DNA from: Candidatus Gastranaerophilales bacterium
Lineage (GTDB): Bacteria; Cyanobacteriota; Vampirovibrionia; Gastranaerophilales; Gastranaerophilaceae
NCBI GenBank assembly: GCA_944326525.1
Contig: CALVEG010000012.1
Coordinates: forward strand, 1-53,255
Direction: 5' to 3'
DNA: 53,255 bases
Of the stretch, positions 35,013-44,128 are shown piece after piece. Each line of letters begins with the position of its first letter. The stretch's first letter is position 1. Under the pieces are notes generated by a model. It ran no database searches. It saw nothing but the letters and a program-made list of their open reading frames with translations, and was not told where the DNA came from. The position numbers were made by a program, and so were the translations under genes.

Positions 35013-35276
35013 ATGAATAAAATAATTAAAACGACATTTCAACTGCTTTTGCTGGGTTTTGCAACAGCCTCAATCACCGCAATAATTATGAGAAAAAACG
35101 GAACTTTAAATGATTTTTTAGAAAAATTTAAACAAAACCCAAATTTTAATAAGTTCAAACTTGACGATATTTTTGAAGGCAAAATTTGTATGATTTCCGA
35201 AAACGATTGTGGATGCAAAAGCAATGTTTTCTCCGACATCGACAGTTTTAAACCTTCTCCAAACGAAAAAAATTAA
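35013..35276 (+). CDS. Small single-span membrane protein
   Basis: 87 residues. The N-terminal hydrophobic helix (TFQLLLLGFATASITAIIM, about 8-26) is followed by a Lys/Asn/Phe-rich part and a Cys cluster CMISENDCGCKS (three Cys). GGAAAGG ribosome site upstream. It resembles a small anchored protein with a possible metal site; it is not cleaved like a classical signal peptide. Unrecognised. Confidence 0.65.
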   Translation: MNKIIKTTFQLLLLGFATASITAIIMRKNGTLNDFLEKFKQNPNFNKFKLDDIFEGKICMISENDCGCKSNVFSDIDSFKPSPNEKN

Positions 35277-35330
35277 CTGACAATAATTTATAATTTAAAG
35301 CGGCAATCTAAAAACTGTCGCTTTATTCAA

Positions 35331-35936
35331 TTAAATTAAATTCACAAGCCCTGTTGAATGGTCAAAATGACATTTTGCAATATATAATTCACCATTTTTA
35401 ACAGCTTCATTTGTAATTACAGAATGCTTCATTAAATAATCTTCAACCCATCTTGTATGCTCTTGCGCAAAAAAGTTGTGACAAGTTATATCTTCTTTTT
35501 TATCCAAAACAGGATAAACACATTTTAAGATTGATGAAAACTCCTTCATTGGTTCAGGATAATGTTCCTTTGCGTACTTCATAACTCCGCAATCGTCATG
35601 ACCTAAAAGAATCAAAAGTGGGACACGAAGCTTTTTAACAGCATATTCAACACTTTCAACAACATTAGGCCCTGTCGTCATGCCGGCAACCCTTACAACA
35701 AAAATTTCGCCGATTCCGCAATCAAAGATTATCTCAGGCACAACCCTTGAATCCGAACAAGTCAATACACAAGCGTATGGTTCCTGATGAAACGCATATT
35801 TTTTTAAGGTTTCAGGAGACATATTCTTCATTGTCGGAGTCCCATTTACAAAATTTCTGTTACCCTTTAAAAGCTTCTCTAATTCAACCTTTGCAGACTG
35901 TATAATATTCTCTTCTAAATTAAAATAATTTTCCAT
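35331..35936 (-). CDS. Beta-class carbonic anhydrase
   Basis: 201 residues from the ATG at 35936; an upstream TTG at 35972 is less likely. Zinc ligands Cys60, His113 and Cys116 and the Asp62-Arg64 dyad (CSDSR) are all present, and VRVAGMTTGPNVVESVEYAV matches the family. It interconverts CO2 and bicarbonate for carboxylations. No ribosome site is visible. It starts 40 bp after the upstream YkgJ-type gene and is probably cotranscribed with it. Confidence 0.93.
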   Translation of the reverse strand: MENYFNLEENIIQSAKVELEKLLKGNRNFVNGTPTMKNMSPETLKKYAFHQEPYACVLTCSDSRVVPEIIFDCGIGEIFVVRVAGMTTGPNVVESVEYAVKKLRVPLLILLGHDDCGVMKYAKEHYPEPMKEFSSILKCVYPVLDKKEDITCHNFFAQEHTRWVEDYLMKHSVITNEAVKNGELYIAKCHFDHSTGLVNLI

Positions 35937-35975
35937 AAAAATATTTTTAATATAAAAATATAATTCTTGCAATCA

Positions 35976-36377
35976 TCAAGATTTATCTCTATTCAGATAA
36001 TCTTCAAATGTTTTTATATTAACCTTGTACCCGCATCCTTCATGAAGCTTTGCAGGAAAATAAATCTTTTTAACAGGATAATTTCTGCACATCGCAGGAC
36101 GATTTTCGTAATCCGAACACAAACCTTCCGGTGTTACAAGTTTACACGCAAAAATAAAATTCCCATATTCATCTTTTCCCTTAATGTAAAATCGCCTGTA
36201 TTTCGGGAAAAGGAATTGCATTATCTTGAATTCTTTTTCGGTATAAGTGTCCACACTATACATATAATTACAGCATTTACCGCACTTTTTGCACTCTCCG
36301 GTAACTTCGTAAGCGACCTTCTCAGGCACAAAATAGGATCTTATTTCATTAATTGTTGAAACTATAAAATCAAACAT
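35976..36377 (-). CDS. YkgJ-family cysteine-cluster protein
   Basis: 133 residues from the ATG at 36377. The diagnostic pattern CKKCGKCCN is followed by a central Cys and by CSDYENRPAMCRNYP and EGCGY, matching the zinc/iron-chelating CxxCxxCC family. Functions are poorly known; some relatives methylate flagellin Lys. A TATAAT box ends only 6 nt before the ATG, so the mRNA may be leaderless or the start further in. Followed by the carbonic anhydrase gene. Confidence 0.82.
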   Translation of the reverse strand: MFDFIVSTINEIRSYFVPEKVAYEVTGECKKCGKCCNYMYSVDTYTEKEFKIMQFLFPKYRRFYIKGKDEYGNFIFACKLVTPEGLCSDYENRPAMCRNYPVKKIYFPAKLHEGCGYKVNIKTFEDYLNRDKS

Positions 36378-36477
36378 ACTTATATTATATCCCAAATTGT
36401 TGAAAACTTGCCCTAAAATATGTTTTATAATAAAATTGTGAAGTAATTTACAGAAGGGATAATTTTAATTAAATAAA

Positions 36478-38637
36478 ATGGTTAGGATAAGAAGAACAGA
36501 TTTTGAAACATCATTTAGAGAATCAACAAGAAAAAATATTATGAAAAAAGAAAACAAGTTTTTTAAGGCCGTAAAAGTAGTATTTATATTAGGTGTTGCC
36601 TGTGCACTTGCAGGTTGTGTATCATTTAATTTATATCTTTCATCGCTGCCGCCAATTGAAAATTTAGACGGATTTAAGCCTAATATAGTCACCAAATTTC
36701 ATGCCCATGACGGTGAAATCATCAAAACATTTACCGCATACACTTACTCCAGAGTTGAAATGAAAGATGTTCCGGAAGATTTTATTAAAGCACTCATCGC
36801 AACTGAAGACAAAAATTTCTATAAACACCACGGATATGATTTGTATGGTCTTGCCCGTTCAACTATCCAAAACCTGCTTGCCCGCAAACTTGTTCAAGGT
36901 GCAAGTACAATTACCCAACAGCTTGCAAGAATTCTTTTCTTATCCAATGAAAAAACCTTCGATAGAAAGTTAAAAGAACTTGTGATCGCAGCAAGAATCG
37001 AAAAAACTATCTCAAAAGATGAAATTCTTGAAATGTATATGAATAACGTATACTTGGGCTCAGGTGCTTACGGTGTTGAAGGTGCTGCTGAAATTTATTT
37101 TAATAAAAAACTAAAACAACTAACCCTGCCGGAACTTGCGCTCATAGCAGGTTTGCCGCAGGCACCATCTGTTTATTCACCTTATAACAACCTTGATTTG
37201 GCAATTAAAAGACGAAATCAAGTTCTTTTGAGAATGTATAAAATGAAATACATCACAAAAGAACAATATGAAAAAGCTATAGATGCAAAAGTTAAATTAA
37301 GCACTATGCCAAGATATTACACAACAAATAAAGCTCCGTATTTTTGCGATCTTGTCATCGCTGAGCTTGAAAAACTCGGTTTTGATGAAACAGATATCTC
37401 TCAAGGCGGTTATAAAATTGTAACAACGCTTGATTTTAAAACACAACAGGCAGCCAACGAAGCTATTCTTAGAAATATGAATGCTTATGGTTTAAAAAAG
37501 AACAACCAGCAAGCAGCAGTATTTTCTTTTAGCCCGATTGACGGAAGAATTTTGGCTTATGCAGGCGGAAAAGATTACACCAAAAGCCAATTTGACCGAG
37601 TTCAAGCTGTAAGACCTCCAGGATCTGCTTTTAAACCATTCGTTTATGCCGCAGCAATTGAAAAGGGCTTTAATCCGAATGATTTAATTGAAGATGCTCC
37701 TGTTACGCTTGGCGGTTGGGCACCTCACAACTACGGAAACAATTATCGAGGCAAAATTCCACTTCACAAAGCCTTGAAAGTATCTTCAAACGTTTGTGCC
37801 GCAAGACTTATAAAAGAAGTCGGTATCCGTTCAGTAATTCAAGTCGTAAGAGTTCTTGGAATTACAACACCGCTTGAATACGATTACACAATTGCACTTG
37901 GTTCAAACGGAACAAAATTGTACGAAATTACAAGAGCTTACGGTGCATTTGCAAACGGAGGATATTTAGTTGAACCTTATGCAATCGAAAGCGTCGAAAC
38001 TTCAAGAGGAAAAGTAGTTTACCGTGCTCCTCAGGTAAGAAAATCCCATCAACTGAGTTACAATACAGCAGCAGTTATGACAGCTATGCTGAAAAATGTA
38101 ATTAACGGTGGTACAGGTGCGGCTGCAAATATTGGAAAGCCGGCTGCAGGTAAAACAGGAACAACAGATGATTACAAAGATGCAAGCTTTATAGGCTATA
38201 CACCTAATGTTGTAACAGGAGTTTGGGTTGGTAATGACGACAACTCTGTTAACCCAAAATCCGTTCAGGGCGGAACTGTTCCGGCATTAATCTGGCGCGA
38301 CATTATGAAAGTTGCAACAGCACCTTATAAAAATGCAGATTTTGATTATCCGGAAGTAAAACTTACGGATTCAAAACCAAAAGCTGAACCAAAACAACAA
38401 CCGCAACAAACAGAAACTCAAAATCAAGAAACAGAACAATCTCAGCAAACTCAAGAAGTTAATCCTGCAACTAAACCAGCATTAACTCCTGCTGATGTCG
38501 TTAAAAATTTCAAACAATCCAAAACAGAAGCTGAAAAACCAAAACAACAACCGCAACCACAACAAACGCAACCGGTTAATGAAATTCAAAAAGCTCCTGT
38601 TCCAATACCAATGGCAGTTCCGGAGAGTTTACACTAA
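36478..38637 (+). CDS. mrcA: Class A penicillin-binding protein (PBP1A type)
   Basis: 719 residues, bifunctional. Basic N-terminus and one membrane anchor (about 30-55), GT51 glycosyltransferase domain with catalytic Glu110 (ATEDKNFYKHHG), then transpeptidase domain with Ser383-Lys386 (SAFK), SSN (436-438) and KTGT (559-562). From about residue 630 there is an unusual ~85-residue Gln/Pro/Glu/Lys-rich tail, probably disordered. It polymerises and cross-links lipid II in the periplasm. A second ATG 63 bp in (KKENKFF...) could be the true start. The stop TAA shares its last A with the ATG of rnhC. Confidence 0.95.
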   Translation: MVRIRRTDFETSFRESTRKNIMKKENKFFKAVKVVFILGVACALAGCVSFNLYLSSLPPIENLDGFKPNIVTKFHAHDGEIIKTFTAYTYSRVEMKDVPEDFIKALIATEDKNFYKHHGYDLYGLARSTIQNLLARKLVQGASTITQQLARILFLSNEKTFDRKLKELVIAARIEKTISKDEILEMYMNNVYLGSGAYGVEGAAEIYFNKKLKQLTLPELALIAGLPQAPSVYSPYNNLDLAIKRRNQVLLRMYKMKYITKEQYEKAIDAKVKLSTMPRYYTTNKAPYFCDLVIAELEKLGFDETDISQGGYKIVTTLDFKTQQAANEAILRNMNAYGLKKNNQQAAVFSFSPIDGRILAYAGGKDYTKSQFDRVQAVRPPGSAFKPFVYAAAIEKGFNPNDLIEDAPVTLGGWAPHNYGNNYRGKIPLHKALKVSSNVCAARLIKEVGIRSVIQVVRVLGITTPLEYDYTIALGSNGTKLYEITRAYGAFANGGYLVEPYAIESVETSRGKVVYRAPQVRKSHQLSYNTAAVMTAMLKNVINGGTGAAANIGKPAAGKTGTTDDYKDASFIGYTPNVVTGVWVGNDDNSVNPKSVQGGTVPALIWRDIMKVATAPYKNADFDYPEVKLTDSKPKAEPKQQPQQTETQNQETEQSQQTQEVNPATKPALTPADVVKNFKQSKTEAEKPKQQPQPQQTQPVNEIQKAPVPIPMAVPESLH

Positions 38638-39275
38638 TGAATGAATCTAATTTTATCCCACATATTGGCGTCGACGAATCAGGCAAAGGCGATTTTTTCG
38701 GACCGCTTTGTGTTGCAGGGGTTCTTGTTGATGAAAAAAATGCAGAATTTTTCGCATCTTTAGGTATTAAAGACAGTAAAAAAATTACTGACAAAAAAAT
38801 TCTTGAGCTTGAAAGTAAAATTAAAGCCTCTGCACCGCATACAGTTATTGCTATTTCTAATAAAAGATATAACGAACTCTACGGGAATATAAAAAATTTG
38901 AATAAGCTTCTTGCTTGGGGACATGCAAGAGCTATAGAAAATATTCTTGAAAAAAATGATTGTGCTTACGCACTTTCCGACCAATTCGGAGATGAAAGTC
39001 TTATAAAATCTGCTCTTATGAAAAAAGGGCAAAGTATAGAATTAAAACAAATGGTAAGAGCTGAAAGCGATATTGCCGTTGCCGCCGCTTCAATTCTTGC
39101 AAGAGCTGCATTTGTTCATAAAATCGCTGATATGGAAAATGAATTCGGAATAAAGTTCCCTAAAGGTTGCGCCGCTCAGGTCAAAGATGCAGCTAAAATT
39201 TTTATTGAAAAATTCGGACGTGAAAGACTTCCTGAAGTCTGTAAAACACATTTTAAAACTTATAAAGAAGTTTAA
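38637..39275 (+). CDS. rnhC: RNase HIII-type ribonuclease, catalytic domain only
   Basis: 212 residues. GVDESGKGDFFGPL (residues 11-24, with Asp13 and Glu14) is the RNase HIII signature rather than the DEVGRGPLAGP of RNase HII. Later conserved parts include LSDQFGDE and RAESDIAVAAASILAR. It lacks the ~90-residue N-terminal TBP-like substrate-binding domain that RNase HIII normally has, so it is a minimal form. It removes RNA from RNA-DNA hybrids. Start overlaps the mrcA stop by 1 nt (TAATG), implying coupled translation. Confidence 0.88.
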   Translation: MNESNFIPHIGVDESGKGDFFGPLCVAGVLVDEKNAEFFASLGIKDSKKITDKKILELESKIKASAPHTVIAISNKRYNELYGNIKNLNKLLAWGHARAIENILEKNDCAYALSDQFGDESLIKSALMKKGQSIELKQMVRAESDIAVAAASILARAAFVHKIADMENEFGIKFPKGCAAQVKDAAKIFIEKFGRERLPEVCKTHFKTYKEV

Positions 39276-39283
39276 CCATTTAA

Positions 39284-39318
39284 AAAAGCATCTTTACAAA
39301 ATCTGCAAAGATGCTTTT
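39284..39318. terminator. Bidirectional terminator between rnhC and hpf
   Basis: 12-bp perfect arms (AAAAGCATCTTT / AAAGATGCTTTT), 11-nt loop, A/T runs on both sides; serves both convergent genes. Confidence 0.85.
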
Positions 39319-39342
39319 ATTTTCTAATTTTAAATTAAATTC

Positions 39343-39702
39343 TTATTCTTCAACAGCTTCTTCTTTTTCTTCAATAGCATCAGTTCTAATTGATGAATTG
39401 TCAAAACCTGAATTTTTTTCTTTTAATTTCTTAATCTGTCTTGCAAGTTTATCTGCTAACAAATCAATACTTGCATACATTGATTCTCCGGCTTCTTCAA
39501 CCTTAACTGTACCGCTGTTGGTTTTGCACAAAACTTCAGCAACATGCTTGTCTGATGCTGCAGGATTTTTGATTACCGATAAAACTACATCAATTCCTTG
39601 AATTTGATCATAATGTGCAGCAACCTTGCCAATCTTCTCTTTTACATAAGCCTTAATTGCCTCGGTAATTTCAATGTTTCTTCCGTTTACGTGTATGTGC
39701 AT
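39343..39702 (-). CDS. hpf: Ribosome hibernation-promoting factor (short HPF)
   Basis: 119 residues, short-type HPF/YfiA domain. MHIHVNGRNIEITEAIKAYV and the basic surface KLARQIKKLKEK typify the family, and the tail is Glu-rich. It binds the decoding centre of resting ribosomes. The long-form dimerisation domain of cyanobacterial LrtA is absent. AGGAGG ribosome site. A perfect 8-bp dyad lies 15 bp upstream of the start. Confidence 0.92.
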   Translation of the reverse strand: MHIHVNGRNIEITEAIKAYVKEKIGKVAAHYDQIQGIDVVLSVIKNPAASDKHVAEVLCKTNSGTVKVEEAGESMYASIDLLADKLARQIKKLKEKNSGFDNSSIRTDAIEEKEEAVEE

Positions 39703-39716
39703 CTGATCCTCCTATT

Positions 39717-39738
39717 TATACTGCTTATACAGTATAAC
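39717..39738 (-). promoter_or_regulatory. Inverted repeat upstream of hpf
   Basis: TTATACTG-N6-CAGTATAA, perfect 8-bp arms. It overlaps TATACT/TATAAG sequences that could be the -10 region of hpf, so it may be an operator or an early leader hairpin. Confidence 0.45.
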
Positions 39739-39808
39739 ATAAGATCGTATTTTTTTAAAGGGTAAATAAGCATTCGGTAATGTATATTTAACAAATTTTT
39801 TAGAAAAA

Positions 39809-40012
39809 TTAATCTTCTAAAATAAACTGCTGCAATTCTACATTAGGAGTACCGATAACACGTACAAGCTCTAATACTGAAGCTTTCATTTGACATTTTT
39901 GTGAAGATCCGCTGAAAAAGTCTTTGTAAAAACAACCTTCGCAATTACATCCTCTTTTATAACACTCTAACGCAGTAGGCGTCCAACGTCTAACAGCTAC
40001 TGCTCTACCCAT
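39809..40012 (-). CDS. Small Cys-rich conserved-looking protein
   Basis: 67 residues from the ATG at 40012; an upstream TTG at 40030 is weaker. The pattern CYKRGCNCEGCFYK, with a later Cys in SSQKCQMK, gives five Cys that could bind a metal. The C-terminal KASVLELVRVIGTP is a helix plus loop. It looks like a small zinc-binding or DNA-binding regulator that I associate with this bacterial group, but I cannot name it. It is preceded by a sigma-70-like promoter and a ~120-nt structured leader. Confidence 0.7.
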   Translation of the reverse strand: MGRAVAVRRWTPTALECYKRGCNCEGCFYKDFFSGSSQKCQMKASVLELVRVIGTPNVELQQFILED

Positions 40013-40135
40013 ATCTCTACTTCTAAACAATTTATACTATCTCCAAACTTTAATCTACAACAATAGTAAAGTTTCCAGCCCCTCAACAGGCTGTATTCTC
40101 CACCCCTTGCGGTCTTCTGACCACCTCTTAATTAC
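40013..40135 (-). promoter_or_regulatory. Structured leader of the Cys-rich gene
   Basis: On the minus strand the leader contains GGTC-AGAA-GACC and CAGCC...GGCTG hairpins and three G-rich purine blocks (AAGAGGTGG, AAGGGGTGG, GAGGGG). The blocks are too far from the ATG to be its ribosome site. No known riboswitch recognised. Confidence 0.4.
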
Positions 40136-40163
40136 ATTATAGGAGATAAGGATATTTTTTCAA
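40136..40163 (-). promoter_or_regulatory. Sigma-70-type promoter of the Cys-rich gene
   Basis: TTGAAA and perfect TATAAT separated by 16 bp on the minus strand. Predicted start of transcription near 40130. The 40164-40393 stretch further upstream has no convincing gene. Confidence 0.65.
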
Positions 40164-40393
40164 GGGCACAACATGTGATTATGAACATTTGTAACAAAAC
40201 CCTCAAATTAAGCCTGTTCGTGTGTTTTGCCACGTCAACATCCTTAAAAACTAATCTCTTACATGGTTTTGGATTTTTTAACCATGGAAATCCATGCACC
40301 ACGCATGATTTCATGATTCTTACACATATTAAGTTTTGTAAAAGATTAAATTAAACCACACTTAAGGCATGCCTTTTTGTTTTAAAAAACTCT

Positions 40394-40936
40394 TTAAAAT
40401 AACGATTTCACCGCAAGTCCTATTAAAATTACCCCGCCGCAAATTTCCATAACTTTAGACGGTAATTTTTGGAAAAATGCACATCCCCAAAATCCTATAA
40501 TTGACATTACAAAAGATACTACCCCTATTACTAAAGCAGGAATTCCCAAATTGTTTTCACTAAATCTCAAACTTGCGCCGGCACCCAAGGCATCTATACT
40601 TGTTGCCAAACCAAGTAACATCAAACATTTTAAATCTATACAACTGCTTTTTTCTTCCGTATCTTCCACAAAAGCTTCCGTTATAAAGTTTATACCTAAT
40701 ATAAGGAAAATTACAAATACCAGCAAATGGCTAAAATCCTTTACCAAGCCTGATATTAAAAATGCAAACAAATATCCGAAAGCAGGCATCAAAACTTGAA
40801 AAGCACCCATCGTAAATGCAAGTTTTAAGGAATTTAATTCTTTTTCCTCTTTTATTATCAACCCTTGTGAAAATGAAACTACACAGCAATCAACACCTAA
40901 AGCTATTGCAAGTAATATTATTTCAATCGAATTCAA
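40394..40936 (-). CDS. mntP: Manganese efflux pump MntP
   Basis: 180 residues from a TTG at 40936 with GAGGTG just upstream, which gives the family-typical beginning MNSIEIILLAIALGVD. An earlier TTG at 40948 would add four residues. Six membrane helices. The two Asp motifs of the transport path are present: LGVDCCVVSFSQG (helix 1) and ATSIDALGAGASL (helix 4). In most MntP helix 1 reads MDAFAVS, so the Cys-Cys here is unusual. It exports Mn2+. Overlaps the end of the DUF4127 gene by 14 bp. Confidence 0.87.
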   Translation of the reverse strand: MNSIEIILLAIALGVDCCVVSFSQGLIIKEEKELNSLKLAFTMGAFQVLMPAFGYLFAFLISGLVKDFSHLLVFVIFLILGINFITEAFVEDTEEKSSCIDLKCLMLLGLATSIDALGAGASLRFSENNLGIPALVIGVVSFVMSIIGFWGCAFFQKLPSKVMEICGGVILIGLAVKSLF

Positions 40937-42263
40937 TTTCCACCTCAAACAATCTATTCCACGGGTATTTATAGTTTGTATTATACTTTCTGTTCAAAAA
41001 TTTTTGAATACGATGTTTGTATGGTTCAATAATACTTCTCAATGTTTTTTCGTTTGGAAATTCTTGTTTCTGACGGCAATTTGCCTGATAAGCCCAGTCA
41101 TCCATAAATCTTGTCATCTGTAATTTCAAAAAAGCTTCTTCATTATATTCTTGAGCCAAAAATTTTACTTTTGCAGCACAGATAAGGCTTCCTAAAGTAT
41201 TTGCAGAAGTATTCCAAGCCGAATACCCATAAAAATTTTCATCAATTTGATTATCAAAAATCTGTTTTACCAAAAAGTTATCCGCTCCGTTTGCAAACCT
41301 TACATCTGCTATCATATAAGGCTTTTGAGGCTTCTTCCAAACTCTTTTAAAGGGTTCTGTATCTATTTTCATGACAATTTCGCCCTGATGCTTTCTAAAA
41401 TTATTCACAATCAACAAGATATCCGCTTCGTCTTCGGTTGAAACCTTACATCCGGCAAGTTCTATCTGACCTTTCACAGAATCCTCTATTGAAACATCTT
41501 CATAGTTTGAAATTAAATCTTTTTCATCTTCTTCAATAAACACAGGAGCAATATTTATTTCACCAGTCATCGCTCTTGCAAGAAGCGTTAGGGGAATTTC
41601 ATCTGCACCTGTTTTTACAAACCCGCCCTGACTTTCCAAAAAGTCTGCTTCCTCTACATTAAACCCAAATTCGGCACAGTCATCTTTTGAAAATACCAGC
41701 GTGTTAAAAAATCCTTCTTTTTGCCAATCAAGATATGTTTTGTTTATATCAAAATTTCTTTCCCTGGTTTTTAGATAATCTTCAAGAATTTCAGCAGGAA
41801 TTTCCGACTTTATCGAACTGTCATTTTCGTTTTTGTGTGATTGAAATGAATATTCAAAAATCTTTTTGCCCCACTCAGACCAATATTCTTTTTCTTCTTC
41901 ATTTATATTGTTGTTTGAAATTCTCATTATGCTTGAAAATGCATAAATTTTTGAATGTTTTTCAAGCAAAATTTCTTTAAATTTTAAAATTCTTTCTTTA
42001 ACTTCATCAAAACTATCAGGAATTCTTCTTGATGGAATCAAACCACCGTAAGCTATTGTATCAAGCGAAATTACAAACGCATCAAGCTCCGGTAAATCTT
42101 TTACCCATTCAAAAATTTTCTCGATATCCGCATATTTTGTCAGACCGCCAAGATATTCACGAGGAGGAAGATAAAGATTTATCGACTCGTTTATCTCTGA
42201 AATCATCTTCGGCAAAGTATAACATACCGGTCTGTTGTCTATCGGAATAAAACCTATATTCAT
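40923..42263 (-). CDS. DUF4127 family protein
   Basis: 446 residues, cytoplasmic. The N-terminal IGFIPIDNRPVCYTLP is diagnostic, followed by LPPREYLGG and DAFVISLDTIAYGGLIPSRR. Family function is unknown; the conserved Asp/Arg pattern suggests a sugar- or phosphate-handling enzyme, but there is no direct support. It overlaps mntP downstream and diverges from ubiE across 49 bp. Confidence 0.85.
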   Translation of the reverse strand: MNIGFIPIDNRPVCYTLPKMISEINESINLYLPPREYLGGLTKYADIEKIFEWVKDLPELDAFVISLDTIAYGGLIPSRRIPDSFDEVKERILKFKEILLEKHSKIYAFSSIMRISNNNINEEEKEYWSEWGKKIFEYSFQSHKNENDSSIKSEIPAEILEDYLKTRERNFDINKTYLDWQKEGFFNTLVFSKDDCAEFGFNVEEADFLESQGGFVKTGADEIPLTLLARAMTGEINIAPVFIEEDEKDLISNYEDVSIEDSVKGQIELAGCKVSTEDEADILLIVNNFRKHQGEIVMKIDTEPFKRVWKKPQKPYMIADVRFANGADNFLVKQIFDNQIDENFYGYSAWNTSANTLGSLICAAKVKFLAQEYNEEAFLKLQMTRFMDDWAYQANCRQKQEFPNEKTLRSIIEPYKHRIQKFLNRKYNTNYKYPWNRLFEVEIEFD

Positions 42264-42312
42264 AAGTTTATTATATGTTATTATTCTTATAATGTAAAAA
42301 GGGTAACGATTT

Positions 42313-42984
42313 ATGACAATTCCTAAAAATCCTCAAAATATTCAAAATTTATTTGACACAATAGCTTTAAAGTATGATTTTATGAACAATATCATCTCAC
42401 TGGGGCTTCAAAAAGAGGTTAAGTCAAAAGCAATCCGGCTTCTTGATATTAAACCAACCGGAGAAATTCTTGATGCCTGCTGCGGAACAGGGGATTTGGG
42501 AATTATTATAAAATCAAATTTTCCGGACACGAAAATCACAGGAATTGACTTTTCTTCTAAAATGCTTGAAATTGCAAAAAATAAAAATTCTAACATTAAT
42601 TTTGTTTTTGGTGATATCACAAAAACACTGTTTTCATCCGGCTATTTTGACACAATTACTATGGCATTCGGGCTTAGGAATATCCCAGATAAAGAAAAAG
42701 CGTTGAAAGAACTTTACAGAATTTTGAAAATTAACGGAGAATTTCTTCATCTTGATTTTGGCAAAAAAAATGTTTTTAATTTAATTTTCGATAAATTCAC
42801 TCCGCTTTTTGCTAAAATTTTCTGCAAAAATCCAGAACCATACAAATATTTAATAAATTCAAAAAAAGATTTCCCTTCTCCTGATGAGTTAATAAAGTTT
42901 TTTGAAACTTTCGGTTTTAAGTTAAAAACACGCAGGGATTTTGTTTTTGGTGCAATTTCAGCACAAGTTTTCGTTAAAATTTAA
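42313..42984 (+). CDS. ubiE: UbiE/MenG-type quinone C-methyltransferase
   Basis: 223 residues, class I SAM methyltransferase. Motif I is LDACCGTGDLG (residues 53-63), then GIDFSSKMLEIAK, and MAFGLRNIPDKEKAL, which is specific to UbiE/MenG. It methylates demethylmenaquinone or the ubiquinone precursor; in a gut anaerobe menaquinone is more likely. A GGGTAAC stretch precedes the ATG. Convergent with the dehydrogenase gene 4 bp downstream. Confidence 0.9.
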   Translation: MTIPKNPQNIQNLFDTIALKYDFMNNIISLGLQKEVKSKAIRLLDIKPTGEILDACCGTGDLGIIIKSNFPDTKITGIDFSSKMLEIAKNKNSNINFVFGDITKTLFSSGYFDTITMAFGLRNIPDKEKALKELYRILKINGEFLHLDFGKKNVFNLIFDKFTPLFAKIFCKNPEPYKYLINSKKDFPSPDELIKFFETFGFKLKTRRDFVFGAISAQVFVKI

Positions 42985-42988
42985 AATT

Positions 42989-43996
42989 CTAATAAACTCC
43001 ATATACATTTCCGCATTGAATTGCATTTTTTATATTATCCATAGTTCGTTGAAGAATAAACTCAACAGCCTCTTTTGTGTTGTATGCAATATGCGGAGTA
43101 ATTATTACATTTTTTTCGGATTTAAGAAGTGTTAAAAACTTATTTTCTTCCTTGCAAATTTCAGAAGGATTTTGCGGCATATAACACTCGGGACTTCCTA
43201 ATTTACAAATAGTAAAATCAAGTGCTGTTCCCCTAACTTTCCCTGACTTAACCGCATTGTATAAAGCTTCCGTATCAACAAGTCTGGAGGAAGATGTATT
43301 AATAAAATAAGCATCTTCCTTCATTAAGTCAAACTCTGACTTTGAAAACATTTTAAAATTATCCCCCGTATATGGAAGATGTAGAGTTATTATATCTGAT
43401 TTTTTTAAAAAATCCTCCCATTGCAAATATTCAAGTCCGTATTTTTTAACAAGTTCCTGCTTTGGCTTTATATCGTAACCATAAATTTTCATCCCGAAAA
43501 ATTCAGCGATTTTACATACCGCAGCACCAACAGCACCAGTTCCGACTATCCCAAGTGAAAGGGTTGAAAGATCACGACCTGTAAGTTCCGTTTCGGACAA
43601 AAACTTTTCATCTATAGAAAAAGTTAAATTCCTAATCAGTGCCAACATAAGCCCAAAAGTAAATTGTGCAACTGATTTTTCTCCATAATTTGGAACATTT
43701 AGAACCGCAATATTTCTATCAATTGCCGCCTTTTTACTAATATGATCATAATATGTCGAACGTGTCGATATAATCCTTAAATTTTTAAATTCCTTAATTA
43801 CATCCTCACACACCACAGAATCCGTAAATACACTAATAACTGTTGTATTACATTTAATTTCTTCCGATAAATTTTTGACGGTTTCCAAATTTAGACTTTC
43901 TTTATAAAAAGTGAAATTAAAATTCGGAAATTTATTTCGCAAAAAAAATTCTTTTTCCTCATCTCTGAAATCAAAAAATACCATATCTATTGTCAT
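42989..43996 (-). CDS. D-isomer-specific 2-hydroxyacid dehydrogenase (D-lactate dehydrogenase-like)
   Basis: 335 residues. NAD motif GTGAVG (152-157), substrate Arg238 in NTSSSRLVD, and the catalytic His302 in TPHIAYNT are present. The region normally reading ALDVFExEP is GTALDFTICKLGSPE here, so the catalytic Glu is less certain. Likely reduces pyruvate or a related 2-oxoacid during fermentation. The AT-rich spacer before it holds a candidate RNA. Confidence 0.85.
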   Translation of the reverse strand: MTIDMVFFDFRDEEKEFFLRNKFPNFNFTFYKESLNLETVKNLSEEIKCNTTVISVFTDSVVCEDVIKEFKNLRIISTRSTYYDHISKKAAIDRNIAVLNVPNYGEKSVAQFTFGLMLALIRNLTFSIDEKFLSETELTGRDLSTLSLGIVGTGAVGAAVCKIAEFFGMKIYGYDIKPKQELVKKYGLEYLQWEDFLKKSDIITLHLPYTGDNFKMFSKSEFDLMKEDAYFINTSSSRLVDTEALYNAVKSGKVRGTALDFTICKLGSPECYMPQNPSEICKEENKFLTLLKSEKNVIITPHIAYNTKEAVEFILQRTMDNIKNAIQCGNVYGVY

Positions 43997-44128
43997 TAAA
44001 CTCTCCTTTTTTCAAATTATTCTTTATTTTTTGTAAAAATACCATTATACAAGCGGATATATAAAAATAAAAAAATTCACTAATTTGTCTAATGAAATAA
44101 ATATAAAAAAAGATTATTCTAATAATGT

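Noticed and set aside
40132..40314. A 60-codon open frame on the minus strand upstream of the Cys-rich gene
   Set aside because: It overlaps a good promoter at its end, has no ribosome site and no protein-like composition. The stretch is better read as non-coding.
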